Positions 44,168-53,476 of a DNA stretch of 64,000 nucleotides are shown here, piece after piece (position 1 is the stretch's first letter; every line of letters begins with the position of its first letter). This DNA comes from CAVWDU01 sp963753815. Lineage in GTDB: Bacteria > Pseudomonadota > Gammaproteobacteria > Pseudomonadales > Halieaceae. The translations under genes and the position numbers were made by a program. Under the pieces are notes generated by a model. It did no database searches. It worked only from the letters and a program-made list of their open reading frames with translations, and was not told the origin of the DNA. Location of the stretch: the NCBI GenBank assembly GCA_963753815.1, contig CAVWDU010000003.1, forward strand, positions 186,001 to 250,000, read 5' to 3'.

Positions 44168-45478
44168 ATGAAGAGGTTAGCGTCAGCCGGTCGATCTCAG
44201 CGAGCCGGCTGCCTGTGTAACAAGGTGCCCGATGGCGGGCGGTCTGCCGTCCATTCACTTTCCTGCGGTACAGGTCGGATAGGGTCTGCCCTCCTGCTCA
44301 CTATGGGCCTCAGCGTTATTGTTGCCGGCCCTGCCGTTGCAGACAATTCGCGGGAATTTTTCAGCCGCTATGCAAGTTGCCGTGACATCGACGACTCAAT
44401 CAGCCGACTGCTCTGCTACGACCACCTGATGGATGAGACAGACTCGGTTAACCCGGCAGGTTTTCAGGAGCAACAAACCGTACCCGAAGACGACCTGCAG
44501 CATTACGCGGACAGGGATCGCGAACTGACGCACCGGAAAACCGCCTACCCGTTCGATCGATTGAGCTCCAACGACCCCAACTTTTTCGGCTATGCCTACC
44601 CGACGAATGATGACCTGGGTGACGAGGCTCACCTCGAGTTCTACATCTCACAGAAATACGCGCTGGTCGATGAGTGGTTCGATCGCTATCGCTATACGGT
44701 GGATGAAACCACCGAGGAACGGCGCATTCGCCCGTATCGATGGTGGATTCCCGACCGCCTGTTCTTCGTCTACAACGGTCTGTTCGACTTCTACGCAATC
44801 AACAGCGACCGCTACAGTTCATCCCCGATTATCTCCCGGCGGCAGAACCCGGGACTGGCGCTGGAATGGGATTTTGCTGATCCGCGCAGCAAATTCCGCC
44901 TCGGCTACTTTCACGAATCCAATGGCCAAAGCCTCGGACCGGACAACCCTGACTCCCCGGATGAGGACGACCTGGCGGCGGCCCGGGAGGAATTCGAGGC
45001 ACAGCGGGCCCTGTATGGTGATGACTATGCCCTCGCCCAGGTGAGTCGAGGCTGGGATTACTGGTCGCTGCGCTACCAGAAATCGCTGCGCGGGTACCTC
45101 GCGGATTTTGATCCCGAGTGGTACCAGTTGCAGGCGGAACTGCGCATCTACAGCGAAGAACAACTGTTCGGCGGCAGCGGCGAGGATGCCATCTGGTGGG
45201 AGCCCGGCAACTCGGCGCGGATCGAAGACTTCGACGGCCTGCGGTTGTCGGCCGAACGCGCCTTCAGCAACGGCCGTTTTCCGGTGCTGGCGCGACTCCA
45301 GTACAAGGGCGGCGTGAGCGACCTGGACGCCCTGACCAATGCGAGCTGGAAGCTATCTCTGGGGATCAAGGCGCTGAATACCCGTTTCACCGCATTTTAT
45401 TTCAACGGCTACGGCCGCGAACCTTCCACCTACCATCTGCGCACCGAGTACATCGGCGTGGGACTGGAGTTCCGCTGA
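44168..45478 (+). CDS. pldA: Outer-membrane phospholipase A (OMPLA-like)
   Basis: The protein has 436 residues. GGAGG precedes the ATG at 44168, and a signal segment lies at about residues 38-58. The C-terminal two thirds form the beta-barrel, with YFHESNGQS carrying the catalytic His249 and Ser251. OMPLA has a catalytic Asn in an SRSWN motif; here SRGWD (Asp297) stands there. The final residues are GLEFR rather than the usual aromatic end. An insertion of about 25 acidic residues (PDSPDEDDLAAAREEFEAQR) separates the two active-site blocks. It should hydrolyse outer-membrane phospholipids when dimerised. Its stop overlaps the next start. Confidence 0.84.
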   Translation: MKRLASAGRSQRAGCLCNKVPDGGRSAVHSLSCGTGRIGSALLLTMGLSVIVAGPAVADNSREFFSRYASCRDIDDSISRLLCYDHLMDETDSVNPAGFQEQQTVPEDDLQHYADRDRELTHRKTAYPFDRLSSNDPNFFGYAYPTNDDLGDEAHLEFYISQKYALVDEWFDRYRYTVDETTEERRIRPYRWWIPDRLFFVYNGLFDFYAINSDRYSSSPIISRRQNPGLALEWDFADPRSKFRLGYFHESNGQSLGPDNPDSPDEDDLAAAREEFEAQRALYGDDYALAQVSRGWDYWSLRYQKSLRGYLADFDPEWYQLQAELRIYSEEQLFGGSGEDAIWWEPGNSARIEDFDGLRLSAERAFSNGRFPVLARLQYKGGVSDLDALTNASWKLSLGIKALNTRFTAFYFNGYGREPSTYHLRTEYIGVGLEFR

Positions 45479-46605
45479 TGACTTTTTCCAGACGACGACT
45501 GATCAACGGCGCGCTCAGTGGACTGGCTGCGGGCGCCCTGTTGCCATCCGCCGTCGCAGCACAGCCGGGTCAGCGCGCAGCTCGGGCTGTACCGATGATC
45601 GACGGCCTGGGATTTCCCGGCAGTGCCAGCGCGGATGAAAACGCGCCGCTGAGCGCGATGGAACTCTCCGACATCCGCAACACGGGCCTCGCCGCCACTC
45701 ACCTCACCGTCGGAGCCGTCGGCACCATGACGCCCCTGGCCGCGTTCGAGCAGCTGGTCCGGGACGTGATGCGCTGGGAGTTCGAAATACAGAACAACCC
45801 CGAGGTACTGGCACGGGTTCGCAGCGCTGACGATATTCTCGGGGCCGCGAACAGCGGTAAAACCGGACTGATCTACGGCCTGCAGGACGGCGTGGCCTTC
45901 GAAGATGATCCCGGGCGCCTGACCGCCCTCGCGCAGCTCGGCATACGCATCGTCCAGCCCACCTACAACCGACGCAACCTCCTGGGAGACGGCTGCATGG
46001 AACCGGCGGACGCGGGCCTGAGCCGGGCCGGTAAGGACGTGGTCGAGCAACTCAACGAGCTGCGGCTGTTAATCGATCTCAGTCACTGTGGGCGGCGCAC
46101 CGCCGCGGATGCTATCGCGGCGTCCGCACGTCCCGTCGCCTTCACCCACACCGGCTGTGACGCGCTGGCACCGCACCCGCGGCACCGTTCGGATGCGGAA
46201 ATGCGAGCCGTGGCGAATACTGGAGGCGTTATCGGTATTTTCGTAATGCCGTACCTCGCCCGGGGCAAACAGCCCACCGCGGCCGATGTCATCCGCCACC
46301 TCGAGCACGCTATCGACATCGCCGGTGAAGACCATGTCGCCATCGGCACGGACGGGGCATTGTCACCCGTTGATCTTACCCCCGAGTACATCGAGCGCTT
46401 TCGCGACAGCACCCGCAAGCGCGCAGAAGCGGGCATCGCCGCGCCTTACGAAACCGAGACCGGCTACCTCTTCGCCAGTGACCTCAATACGCCCGACCGG
46501 TTTACCACGCTCGCCGACCGACTGCGCCAGCGAGGTTACACCGCCACCCGTATCGACAAGATACTGGGCGGCAACCTGCTGCGACTTTTCCGCGATAGCT
46601 GGTAA
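45478..46605 (+). CDS. Membrane dipeptidase (M19)-like protein with altered metal site
   Basis: The protein has 375 residues. It starts in a TGATG overlap with the phospholipase gene and carries a Tat-type signal (FSRRRLINGALSGLAAGA). The barrel keeps DLSHCG (His203), FTHTG (His224), HPR and IGTDG (Asp292). The first metal motif, normally DGHxD, is IDGLGFPG. The bridging Glu, normally in an E-G-G context, is Gln136 in LQDG. So two metal ligands and the bridging residue appear missing. It may be a non-peptidase member or bind one metal. Homologues with such changes exist, but I cannot assign their function. Confidence 0.78.
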   Translation: MTFSRRRLINGALSGLAAGALLPSAVAAQPGQRAARAVPMIDGLGFPGSASADENAPLSAMELSDIRNTGLAATHLTVGAVGTMTPLAAFEQLVRDVMRWEFEIQNNPEVLARVRSADDILGAANSGKTGLIYGLQDGVAFEDDPGRLTALAQLGIRIVQPTYNRRNLLGDGCMEPADAGLSRAGKDVVEQLNELRLLIDLSHCGRRTAADAIAASARPVAFTHTGCDALAPHPRHRSDAEMRAVANTGGVIGIFVMPYLARGKQPTAADVIRHLEHAIDIAGEDHVAIGTDGALSPVDLTPEYIERFRDSTRKRAEAGIAAPYETETGYLFASDLNTPDRFTTLADRLRQRGYTATRIDKILGGNLLRLFRDSW

Positions 46606-46717
46606 CGGCTGGCACTGATAACCGGCAACTGCGGAACCCCTGCGGGCCCGCGCCGCCCGTGCGCAGCGAGGCGCCCCATGGCATAGTGGGACAAACCTGA
46701 TACCTGTGATCGCTGCA

Positions 46718-48121
46718 ATGACCCGACGTTTGCTGTTACTGGCGAGCCTCATGGCCGCCCTGGCCGTGCCCCTCGCGCCCACCACCACCGCCGATGACAC
46801 ACCACTGGTACTGTCCATGCGGGAGCGCGCCAGGGTCATCGATACCCTGTTGAACGACAAGATCGTCCACACCTTGCCGCGACTGATGCGTCGCAGCGGT
46901 ATCGATATGTGGATCATCATCGCCAGGGAATACAACGAAGACCCGATCATCGAGACCCTGCTGCCGGCCACCTGGCTGGCTGCGCGGCGGCGCACCATAC
47001 TGGTCGTGCACGACCCGGGCGACGGCAATCCGCTGGAAACCCTGGCGGTTGCCCGCTACGCCGTCGGCCAGCAGTTTCGCCAGGCGTGGGACAAGGAAAC
47101 GCAGCCGGACCAGTGGGCAAGGCTGGCGGAAATCGTCGCCGAGCGCGACCCTCAGCGCATCGGTATCAACCAGTCGCTCGACTGGGGGCTCGCCGACGGC
47201 ATCGCGGCGACCGACCTCGAACTTCTCAGGGAGCACCTGTCGACGCGCTATCGGGACCGGCTCGTTTCAGCGCAGAATCTGGGGGTAGCATGGCTGGAAA
47301 CCCGCACTGCGGCGGAGCTGCGCATCTACCCCCATATCGTTCGCATCGCCCACGAAATCATCGCCGAGGGTTTCTCTGATCGGGTCATCCAGGTCGGGGT
47401 CACGACCACTGACGACGTTGTCTGGTGGCTTAGAGAGCGCACCCGGGAACTGAAGCTGACCACCTGGTTCCACCCCACGGTGTCCATTCAGCGGGCGGAC
47501 GAGGCGACATTCGATCAGGTCGAAGCCTTCTCGAAGCACAAGGCGGACCAGGTGATACTGCCGGGCGACCTGCTGCATGTCGATTTCGGGATCACCTACC
47601 TGCGCCTGAATACCGATACCCAGCAGCACGCCTACGTACTGCGGCCGGGAGAGACCGACGCACCGGACGAACTGAAGCAGGCACTGGCCAGCGCCAACCG
47701 GCTCCAGGATATCTTCACCGGGAATTTCCGGGAGGGCGCCACGGGTAACGCCGTACTGGCCCGGTCTCGACAGCAGGCCATCGCGGAGGGCATCAAACCC
47801 TCTATTTATACGCACCCGCTCGGTTACCACGGCCACGCAGCGGGCACCACGCTGGGAATGTGGGACAGCCAGGACGGCGTAGCGGGCAGCGGTGATTACC
47901 CGCTTCACAAGGATACGGTGTACTCCATCGAATTAAACGCTGCCACACCTATCGACGCCTGGGGAAAAGAGATTCGCATCATGCTCGAAGAAGACGCGGT
48001 GTTCGACGGGCAGGCGGTGCATTACCTCGATGGCCGCCAGACCGAGTTCATCCTGGTGCCCAACCAGAGCCTGTCTCAACTACCTGGATCGGCCCTGTCG
48101 CGTCAGAAAATCCCCAATTGA
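46718..48121 (+). CDS. Exported M24-family (Xaa-Pro type) metallopeptidase
   Basis: The protein has 467 residues, with a signal peptide at residues 3-24. The N-terminal creatinase-like domain shows GIDMWIIIAREYNEDP. The pita-bread catalytic domain has the five metal ligands: LLHVDFGITYLRLNTDT (two Asp), THPLGYHGHAAG (His), YSIELNA (Glu) and IMLEEDAVF (Glu). It would cleave N-terminal residues before Pro in the periplasm. It follows the M19-like gene by 112 bp on the same strand and overlaps or abuts the next gene. Confidence 0.87.
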   Translation: MTRRLLLLASLMAALAVPLAPTTTADDTPLVLSMRERARVIDTLLNDKIVHTLPRLMRRSGIDMWIIIAREYNEDPIIETLLPATWLAARRRTILVVHDPGDGNPLETLAVARYAVGQQFRQAWDKETQPDQWARLAEIVAERDPQRIGINQSLDWGLADGIAATDLELLREHLSTRYRDRLVSAQNLGVAWLETRTAAELRIYPHIVRIAHEIIAEGFSDRVIQVGVTTTDDVVWWLRERTRELKLTTWFHPTVSIQRADEATFDQVEAFSKHKADQVILPGDLLHVDFGITYLRLNTDTQQHAYVLRPGETDAPDELKQALASANRLQDIFTGNFREGATGNAVLARSRQQAIAEGIKPSIYTHPLGYHGHAAGTTLGMWDSQDGVAGSGDYPLHKDTVYSIELNAATPIDAWGKEIRIMLEEDAVFDGQAVHYLDGRQTEFILVPNQSLSQLPGSALSRQKIPN

Positions 48122-48138
48122 GGCGCGAGGAGCGGGAG

Positions 48139-49140
48139 TTGGTTATTCCGAATGAACGACGAACAACGACGGATCGCGCTTGCTCTGGCGCAACCCGCCC
48201 CGGGCACGCCGCCGGGCCGGCTTGCGCCGTTTGTGGCAGGGCTCTGGGCACCCGCTACAGGCCCCCGGTAGACAGTAACGACATCTGCAATGCGATAGAG
48301 TGCAGGCAGCTCTGGCAACAGCGGGACACATTGCCGGCATTTATCTTCGAACAGAAGATTCGCCACTATGGTGTTATCCTGGAGAACCGCGCCCGCTGGC
48401 AACGCGAGCGGAATGCGGCGAGAGCTCAGGCGCGCAAACGGCGTGCGATAGCGCGCACGAGCGGCGAAGCGGCGGCATTACAGTCTTGCCCGGACTATGC
48501 GCAGCACCGCGACCTCATCCCCACCGTGCAGTTGGATTCACCGGTAGCCAGCCTCAGCAACCTGCCGAGACGACGGATCACTGCCTACCAGCAGCATCTG
48601 TATAAAGTCATCAGTGAGGCGTTCGCCGACGGTCACCGGGAAAGAAATACCCGAGCTCCCGCACCCACTTCGACGCAGACCGAAGCCAACCCCGGTGGGG
48701 AGTCGCTCACCGGCCGCCTGTGCGCGGTGTGTGAGGGCCGCTGCTGCCAACACGGTGGCAACCGTGCGTACATCAGCGCAGAGACGATACGAAACATCCG
48801 CAGAGCACGTCCGGGCATCAGGCCACAGGCCGTGTTCAACCACTACATGGATGCCCTGGCGAACAGGACGGTAGCCCGCTCCTGTATCAATCACACGGTC
48901 TCGGGCTGCGGGCTCAGCCGGGACCTGCGGTCAGACACCTGCAACGAGTTTTTCTGTGATGCGCTGAAGGACTTCGACGCCAACTGCAGCCGCTTGAGCG
49001 AGCCCGCTGCCGGCGCGCTCCTGATCAGCAATAAACACGCCAGGGACAACGGGTTATCCGGGCCGTTTGCAACCACAGTCTACCTGGTCGCGCCGGGCGA
49101 GACCCGGGAACTTGCGCTGGCAGACAAGGGCGAAGCCTGA
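48139..49140 (+). CDS. Cysteine-rich hypothetical protein
   Basis: About 333 residues from TTG at 48139 (GAGGAG six bases upstream); TTG at 48118, overlapping the M24 stop, is the alternative. The N-terminus has CAVCGRALG and CNAIECRQLWQQR, a zinc-ribbon-like set. The C-terminus has CAVCEGRCCQHGG, then SGCGLSRDLRSDTCNEFFC, resembling the YkgJ-type zinc/iron-chelating family. The middle is basic and helical (RARWQRERNAARAQARKRRA). An ATG at 48152 in another frame encodes a plausible N-terminus (MNDEQRRIALALAQPAPG), so one more frameshift may exist near 48195. Role unknown; metal or nucleic acid binding is likely. Confidence 0.68.
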   Translation: MVIPNERRTTTDRACSGATRPGHAAGPACAVCGRALGTRYRPPVDSNDICNAIECRQLWQQRDTLPAFIFEQKIRHYGVILENRARWQRERNAARAQARKRRAIARTSGEAAALQSCPDYAQHRDLIPTVQLDSPVASLSNLPRRRITAYQQHLYKVISEAFADGHRERNTRAPAPTSTQTEANPGGESLTGRLCAVCEGRCCQHGGNRAYISAETIRNIRRARPGIRPQAVFNHYMDALANRTVARSCINHTVSGCGLSRDLRSDTCNEFFCDALKDFDANCSRLSEPAAGALLISNKHARDNGLSGPFATTVYLVAPGETRELALADKGEA

Positions 49141-49144
49141 AGCG

Positions 49145-50368
49145 CTACTGCCGGTAGAGTGAGCCGGCCTCTTCCATGCCTGAAAGGGTGTTCATCGCGC
49201 GAAAATCGACGCGACTGCCATCAGGGGACAAGGTACCCTGGCCAACGTAGCCGGCACCGTCAGCCCCCATCAGGGTGTACTGGAACCGGTTGCCGGAAAC
49301 GCGTCCCTCCCCGCCGCCGACAAGGTTCCCGTAGGCATCATAGGCTTCCAGCTGCAACTGGTTACCCTGCTGTAGCACGTGGTAACGAATCCCATCGGTA
49401 TCCAGCCATAGTCCAGCCAGTTGAGGCACACCGGCAGGCGAAGTGTACGAACCACCGGTATCTGCCGGCGATGCATCCAGCGCATCGAAAAGGGCGTCCA
49501 GCAGACCCTCCGATATGCGCCCATTTGCGGTCATGCCTTGGTCGCGCTGGAACGAACGCACCGCCTGCACCGTTCGACGCCCCGACACCCCGTCGATGTT
49601 CCCCGGCGAGTAGCCGAGCTCATGGAGCAACTCCTGCGCCTGATAAATCAGCGCCTCGTCATCCCCTGCCGCTGCCGGTTTTGTAGCGGCGGGTAGTTCC
49701 GGCTCCGTTGCGAATGTCTGCGGAGCCGGTTTTTCGAGGCCCGGCTCGAAATCCTCGTCTACCAAAAAACCGATCGCCATCAACAGCAGCAACACGCCAC
49801 CGGTGATCGCTAATGCGCGCGTCAGCATAGCGCTCCGCGCAGATGCCGGCTTCGCCGCGTCATCGACCCCGGATGTGCGTTGCTCATGCTGGTCATCCGG
49901 AGGCTTGCCCACCCGCTTCTCCAGCGCACTGATAAGGACCTGAACGTCGACATTCCAGCGATCGTGCCGCAGTTCGAAGGCCTGTCGCCGGGCCAGGCTC
50001 TGCAGGTCTTCGGGCAGGTCCTGGGTCTTGGGCATCCTGGCGCCGCGCACCAGTACAGGTATCACCCGGACATCGGACCGCGCGAGCGCAGTGGCCACTT
50101 CGATGTGAACAAAATCGTCGGGGTCGGTGATTCGGCGCGCACCTTCTTCATCAGTGCACGTCGCCCATTCCTTGCCAATCACCACCAGCAAAGCCGCACA
50201 GTTGGCGAGACTCTGATCGAGGACATCGACGAAATCGACGCCCAGTTCGATCGCCTCCACATCGATAAACACGTGTTCGTCACCGAAGTGCGATTCGAGG
50301 CTCTGAAACAGGCTGCGCGCGAACCCCGACGTGTCCTCGCGCCGATAGCTGATAAAAATTCCCTTCAT
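49145..50368 (-). CDS. TIR domain - transmembrane - peptidoglycan-binding fusion protein
   Basis: The protein has 407 residues from the ATG at 50368. Residues 1-150 form a TIR domain: IFISYRREDTSGFARSLFQS, HVFIDVEAI and DDFVHIEVATAL, where Glu90 fits the NADase-type Glu. A linker leads to one membrane helix at 183-203. Residues 236-292 are a PG_binding_1 domain (ELLHELGYSPGNIDGVSGRR, then VRSFQRDQGMTANGRI). The last 90 residues are a beta-rich domain (LAGLWLDTDGIRYHVLQQGN). Positive charges on the TIR side predict TIR inside and peptidoglycan binding outside. It converges with the cysteine-rich gene (4-bp gap). Envelope sensing by a TIR effector is my inference. Confidence 0.83.
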   Translation of the reverse strand: MKGIFISYRREDTSGFARSLFQSLESHFGDEHVFIDVEAIELGVDFVDVLDQSLANCAALLVVIGKEWATCTDEEGARRITDPDDFVHIEVATALARSDVRVIPVLVRGARMPKTQDLPEDLQSLARRQAFELRHDRWNVDVQVLISALEKRVGKPPDDQHEQRTSGVDDAAKPASARSAMLTRALAITGGVLLLLMAIGFLVDEDFEPGLEKPAPQTFATEPELPAATKPAAAGDDEALIYQAQELLHELGYSPGNIDGVSGRRTVQAVRSFQRDQGMTANGRISEGLLDALFDALDASPADTGGSYTSPAGVPQLAGLWLDTDGIRYHVLQQGNQLQLEAYDAYGNLVGGGEGRVSGNRFQYTLMGADGAGYVGQGTLSPDGSRVDFRAMNTLSGMEEAGSLYRQ

Positions 50369-50474
50369 ACGAAACTGCCCAGGCAGGCTCCGGCGAGCGC
50401 TTGACGTTATAGGGATAGTAGTTGAGGTCGCTGGTCGCGGCAACGCAACTGTGGCGCGGGTCAGCCGGCTGCAA

Positions 50475-51506
50475 TCACCCGCCCGGGGAACAGCCGGCCT
50501 CCGGGGACAGGTCGCAGACCTCCTGCTCTCCCGTGCCGAGGCGGATTTCGTAACGCTGGTTGTCCGGCAGGGGCAGGATTATGCCGTCATAATTCACCGG
50601 ATCATCGTTAGCGCTATTGCAACCGAAAACCAGGGTGTAATCGCCCGGTTCAAGAAAACCGGCGCTGTACTCCCAGCTGCCGACCAGCCTGTTCTCCAGT
50701 AGTGCCGCCACCGCGACGGGCGCGATCGCATCACCCGGAATTGCGGTACCGCTATCCCCCGTGTGGACATCGGCCAGGGTGCCGTCCAGCGCGTGTCCAC
50801 GGTAGATGTAAATTCGGTTGCCGGCTTCGGGATCGGCCTTGCCGTCGCAGGGATCGACCGTGTCGAACAGGCTCGACGCCACCCGGCCGCTGACGCTGGC
50901 AGCGCTATCGGCATCGAGAACCCTGACCCCCTCGCTGCTGATCAGGTAGTCGTCGCTGGCCGCGCGATAACGCAGGGCCAACGCCAGTCCGAACTCTACC
51001 GTGTAAGCCTCTTCACTGTTTGCCAGCGTGAACCCGGTCAGAGCAATGCCGCCGGCCGGCTGAAAAAGTCGCTGCAGGCTATCATCGGACTCCTGCACGT
51101 AGGAAAGGTTGATATCACCGTCGAGCAGGCGAATGGTCAGGCCGCTATAGACACCGGTGTCGACTTCCAGGTCCGACACCACCAGCAATTGTCGCCGCCC
51201 CCGGAAGTCAAGCAGGTTGATCTTGAAACTGTCCGAATCCGTAACGCCCAGCTCCGGGATGGTAAAGGTGTCCACGACCACGTCGGCCGTTCCGTCGCCC
51301 ACCAGCGTGATGCTGTCAACGTCGAGCACCACCTGCTTGAGCTCGTCGAGCACCTCGTCGGAGAAACCGATTGTCAGCGCAGTGTTCACCGGCCTGTCGT
51401 CATCATCGCCGCCGCAGTCGAAACCACAGCCACAGCCGCCGAGCAGGGCGAGCAGGAACACGCCGGGGGCAAGCTGTCTGAACTTGCGTGCGCGATGAAA
51501 TCTCAT
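50475..51506 (-). CDS. DUF4382 lipoprotein
   Basis: The protein has 343 residues from the ATG at 51506. The signal ends in a lipobox, LLALLGGC, so it is anchored in a membrane. The DUF4382 domain follows, with ALTIGFSDEVLDELKQVVLD, FTIPELGVTDSDSFKINLLD and GVYSGLTIRLLDGDINLSYV. Acidic residues after the Cys (CGGDDDDRP) may favour a particular membrane. A C-terminal beta region contains Cys pairs. Function unknown. It lies 106 bp upstream of the TIR gene on the same strand, so co-transcription is possible but not evident. Confidence 0.8.
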   Translation of the reverse strand: MRFHRARKFRQLAPGVFLLALLGGCGCGFDCGGDDDDRPVNTALTIGFSDEVLDELKQVVLDVDSITLVGDGTADVVVDTFTIPELGVTDSDSFKINLLDFRGRRQLLVVSDLEVDTGVYSGLTIRLLDGDINLSYVQESDDSLQRLFQPAGGIALTGFTLANSEEAYTVEFGLALALRYRAASDDYLISSEGVRVLDADSAASVSGRVASSLFDTVDPCDGKADPEAGNRIYIYRGHALDGTLADVHTGDSGTAIPGDAIAPVAVAALLENRLVGSWEYSAGFLEPGDYTLVFGCNSANDDPVNYDGIILPLPDNQRYEIRLGTGEQEVCDLSPEAGCSPGG

Positions 51507-51788
51507 CGCGGCACCGCCGCGGTAATCGACATGAGGCAAGACACTCCCTGCCGTAAGACCCTCTCAATCCGGCCCCGCAACACTAAAGGCGATGGTGACC
51601 GGTTACGGCACGATACCATAGATGCCCCGTCGGAGCCCCGCATGGCGACTGCCCTGATCCAGGAGTGCCCGCTGCGGAGCCCCGCACCACCAAGGTCCGG
51701 CAACGGGTTGCAATCCTTCTATTGCGGGATATCCTGTGGTAGCGTCCTCGCTGCCTCAGACAACGCCGTCAAAAGCGCTGCGGGGACC

Positions 51789-51820
51789 GCATGAACGCAT
51801 GAACGCATGAACGCATGAAA
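51789..51820 (+). repeat. 8-bp tandem repeat GCATGAAC, four copies
   Basis: Three perfect copies and one copy ending in A. The unit is not a multiple of three, so each copy presents an ATG in a new frame. It is 105 bp before the aldolase gene in a non-coding stretch. Confidence 0.75.
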
Positions 51821-51924
51821 AAGCCGAGCCAGGCCGGGTCCGCAAACCCGCCGGCAAAACTCTCGAAGGCGACGGCTGATGATTTTCAAAGAAGCTCAAG
51901 GGTCATGAAGCTCACACCTCCTCG

Positions 51925-52587
51925 ATGACACCTGATCAGCAAGCCGCCGCCAGCCGACAGGCCATCGTGGACACACTCCGCCTGATGAGCGCACGCGGGT
52001 TGAATACGGGCACCGCCGGCAATGCATCATTGCGTACCCGCAACGGCATGCTGATCACTCCGACAGGCGTGGCAGCAGATACCCTGCATCGGGACGACAT
52101 CGTTCACCTGACGCTGGATGGGACCGGGGATCCCGGTCAACTCAAACCCTCCAGCGAGTGGCTGATGCACGCCGCCGTCTACCGGCAAAAGACTGATGCC
52201 GGCGCCATCGTGCACTGTCACTCACCCTATGCCACCATGATCGCCTGCACCCGCCGGCCGATACCGGCCATGCACTACATGGTGGCAGCCGCCGGCGCCG
52301 ATCACATCCCCCTCGCCGATTACGCCCGTTTCGGCAGCGAGGCGCTATCGCGCAATACCGTCAGGGCGCTGACGCGAACGCGCGCCTGCCTGCTCGCCAA
52401 CCACGGGCAGATCGCAACCGGCGCCACGTTGGCCGACGCGCTGTCACTGGCCGAGTTGGTAGAGGAACAGGCGAAGATCTACTGGGGCACGCTGGCTGTC
52501 GGCGGGCCGGTGCTGCTCGACGAGTCACAGATGGCGGAGGTGAAAGCGGCCTTCGCAAGCTACGGGCAGCAGAATCCGGGCGACTGA
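51925..52587 (+). CDS. Class II aldolase/adducin family protein
   Basis: This 220-residue protein resembles fuculose-phosphate aldolase and ribulose-phosphate 4-epimerase. TAGNASLRT is the phosphate loop, PSSEWLMHAAVY carries the catalytic Glu, and VHCHSPYATM with LLANHGQ supplies the zinc His residues. It should cleave or epimerise a phosphorylated sugar-like substrate using a metal enolate. The ATG at 51925 has no good ribosome site before it. No sugar genes are nearby to define the substrate. Confidence 0.86.
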   Translation: MTPDQQAAASRQAIVDTLRLMSARGLNTGTAGNASLRTRNGMLITPTGVAADTLHRDDIVHLTLDGTGDPGQLKPSSEWLMHAAVYRQKTDAGAIVHCHSPYATMIACTRRPIPAMHYMVAAAGADHIPLADYARFGSEALSRNTVRALTRTRACLLANHGQIATGATLADALSLAELVEEQAKIYWGTLAVGGPVLLDESQMAEVKAAFASYGQQNPGD

Positions 52588-52698
52588 AGGGCCTGATCCG
52601 ATCCCTACGGACAGCAACCACCGCGTGCAGCGGGCCCATCACAGCCCGGCTTCGGGTGCAGGTGAACGCGGCGCCCTCCGCGGAATCGCGCGAGAGAG

Positions 52699-53476
52699 TC
52701 AGACCATGCGGATGCCGCCGTTGGTCATCATCGACTGACCGGTGATGTAATCGGCCCCCGGACTGGCCAGGAAAGACACGAAGTTGGCCACGTCTTCAGG
52801 CGTTTGCAGGCGCCCCAGCGGTATCTTCCCGGTCCAGTCCGTTGTGAAGGAGCCCGGGGGTTCACCGGTCAATTCGGCACCCCGCTCGTCGATGATCCGC
52901 CACATGTCGGTATCCACGATCCCGGGGCAGTAGGCGTTCACGGTGATACCGTGCGGTGCGAATTCCTGCGCCATGGACTGGGTGAGCGCGCGGACACTGA
53001 ACTTGCTGGCGCAGTACGTCCCTACCATCGGGTCCCCGCCATGGGCGGCGATGCTGGCGGCATTGATGATCTTGCCGCCCTCTCCCTGCGCAATCATCTG
53101 CGCCGCAGCTGCCTGGGCGCACCAGATAACGCCCTTCACGTTGATCGCAAAAAGCCGGTCAAAATCAGTCTCGGTGATATTCATCACCGGATCGACCTGC
53201 ACGATACCCGCATTGGCCACCATCACATCCAGGCGGCCGAAGTGCTCGACAACCGCGGAGACCATGGCATGCACAGCGTCGCGGTCGCTGACGTCGGCGG
53301 GTGCCAGCAGTGCAACGCCCGCCACTGGCCTCGATAGACGCGACGCAGGCCGCGACCTCATCACCGCTGATATCGTTTACGGCAACGCAGAAACCGTCCG
53401 CCGCCAGGCGTTCCGCGATCGCCCGGCCGATACCCCGGCCCGCGCCCGTCACCACTGCAACCCGCTGTTCGGCCAT
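52699..53476 (-). pseudogene. Short-chain dehydrogenase/reductase, one frameshift
   Basis: Restored length is about 258 residues. The first frame has VAVVTGAGRGIGRAIAERLA from 53476. The second carries NAGIVQVDPVMN, NAASIAAHGG (catalytic Ser), YCASKF (YxxxK) and a C-terminal GQSMMTNGGIRMV. Removing one base from CCC at 53318-53320 joins them (ASGG to VALLAPADVSD). The Asp-Ile after beta-2 (VNDISGD) suggests NAD. The substrate is unknown. It converges with the class II aldolase gene. As in other genes here, the indel lies in a short homopolymer. Confidence 0.85.
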
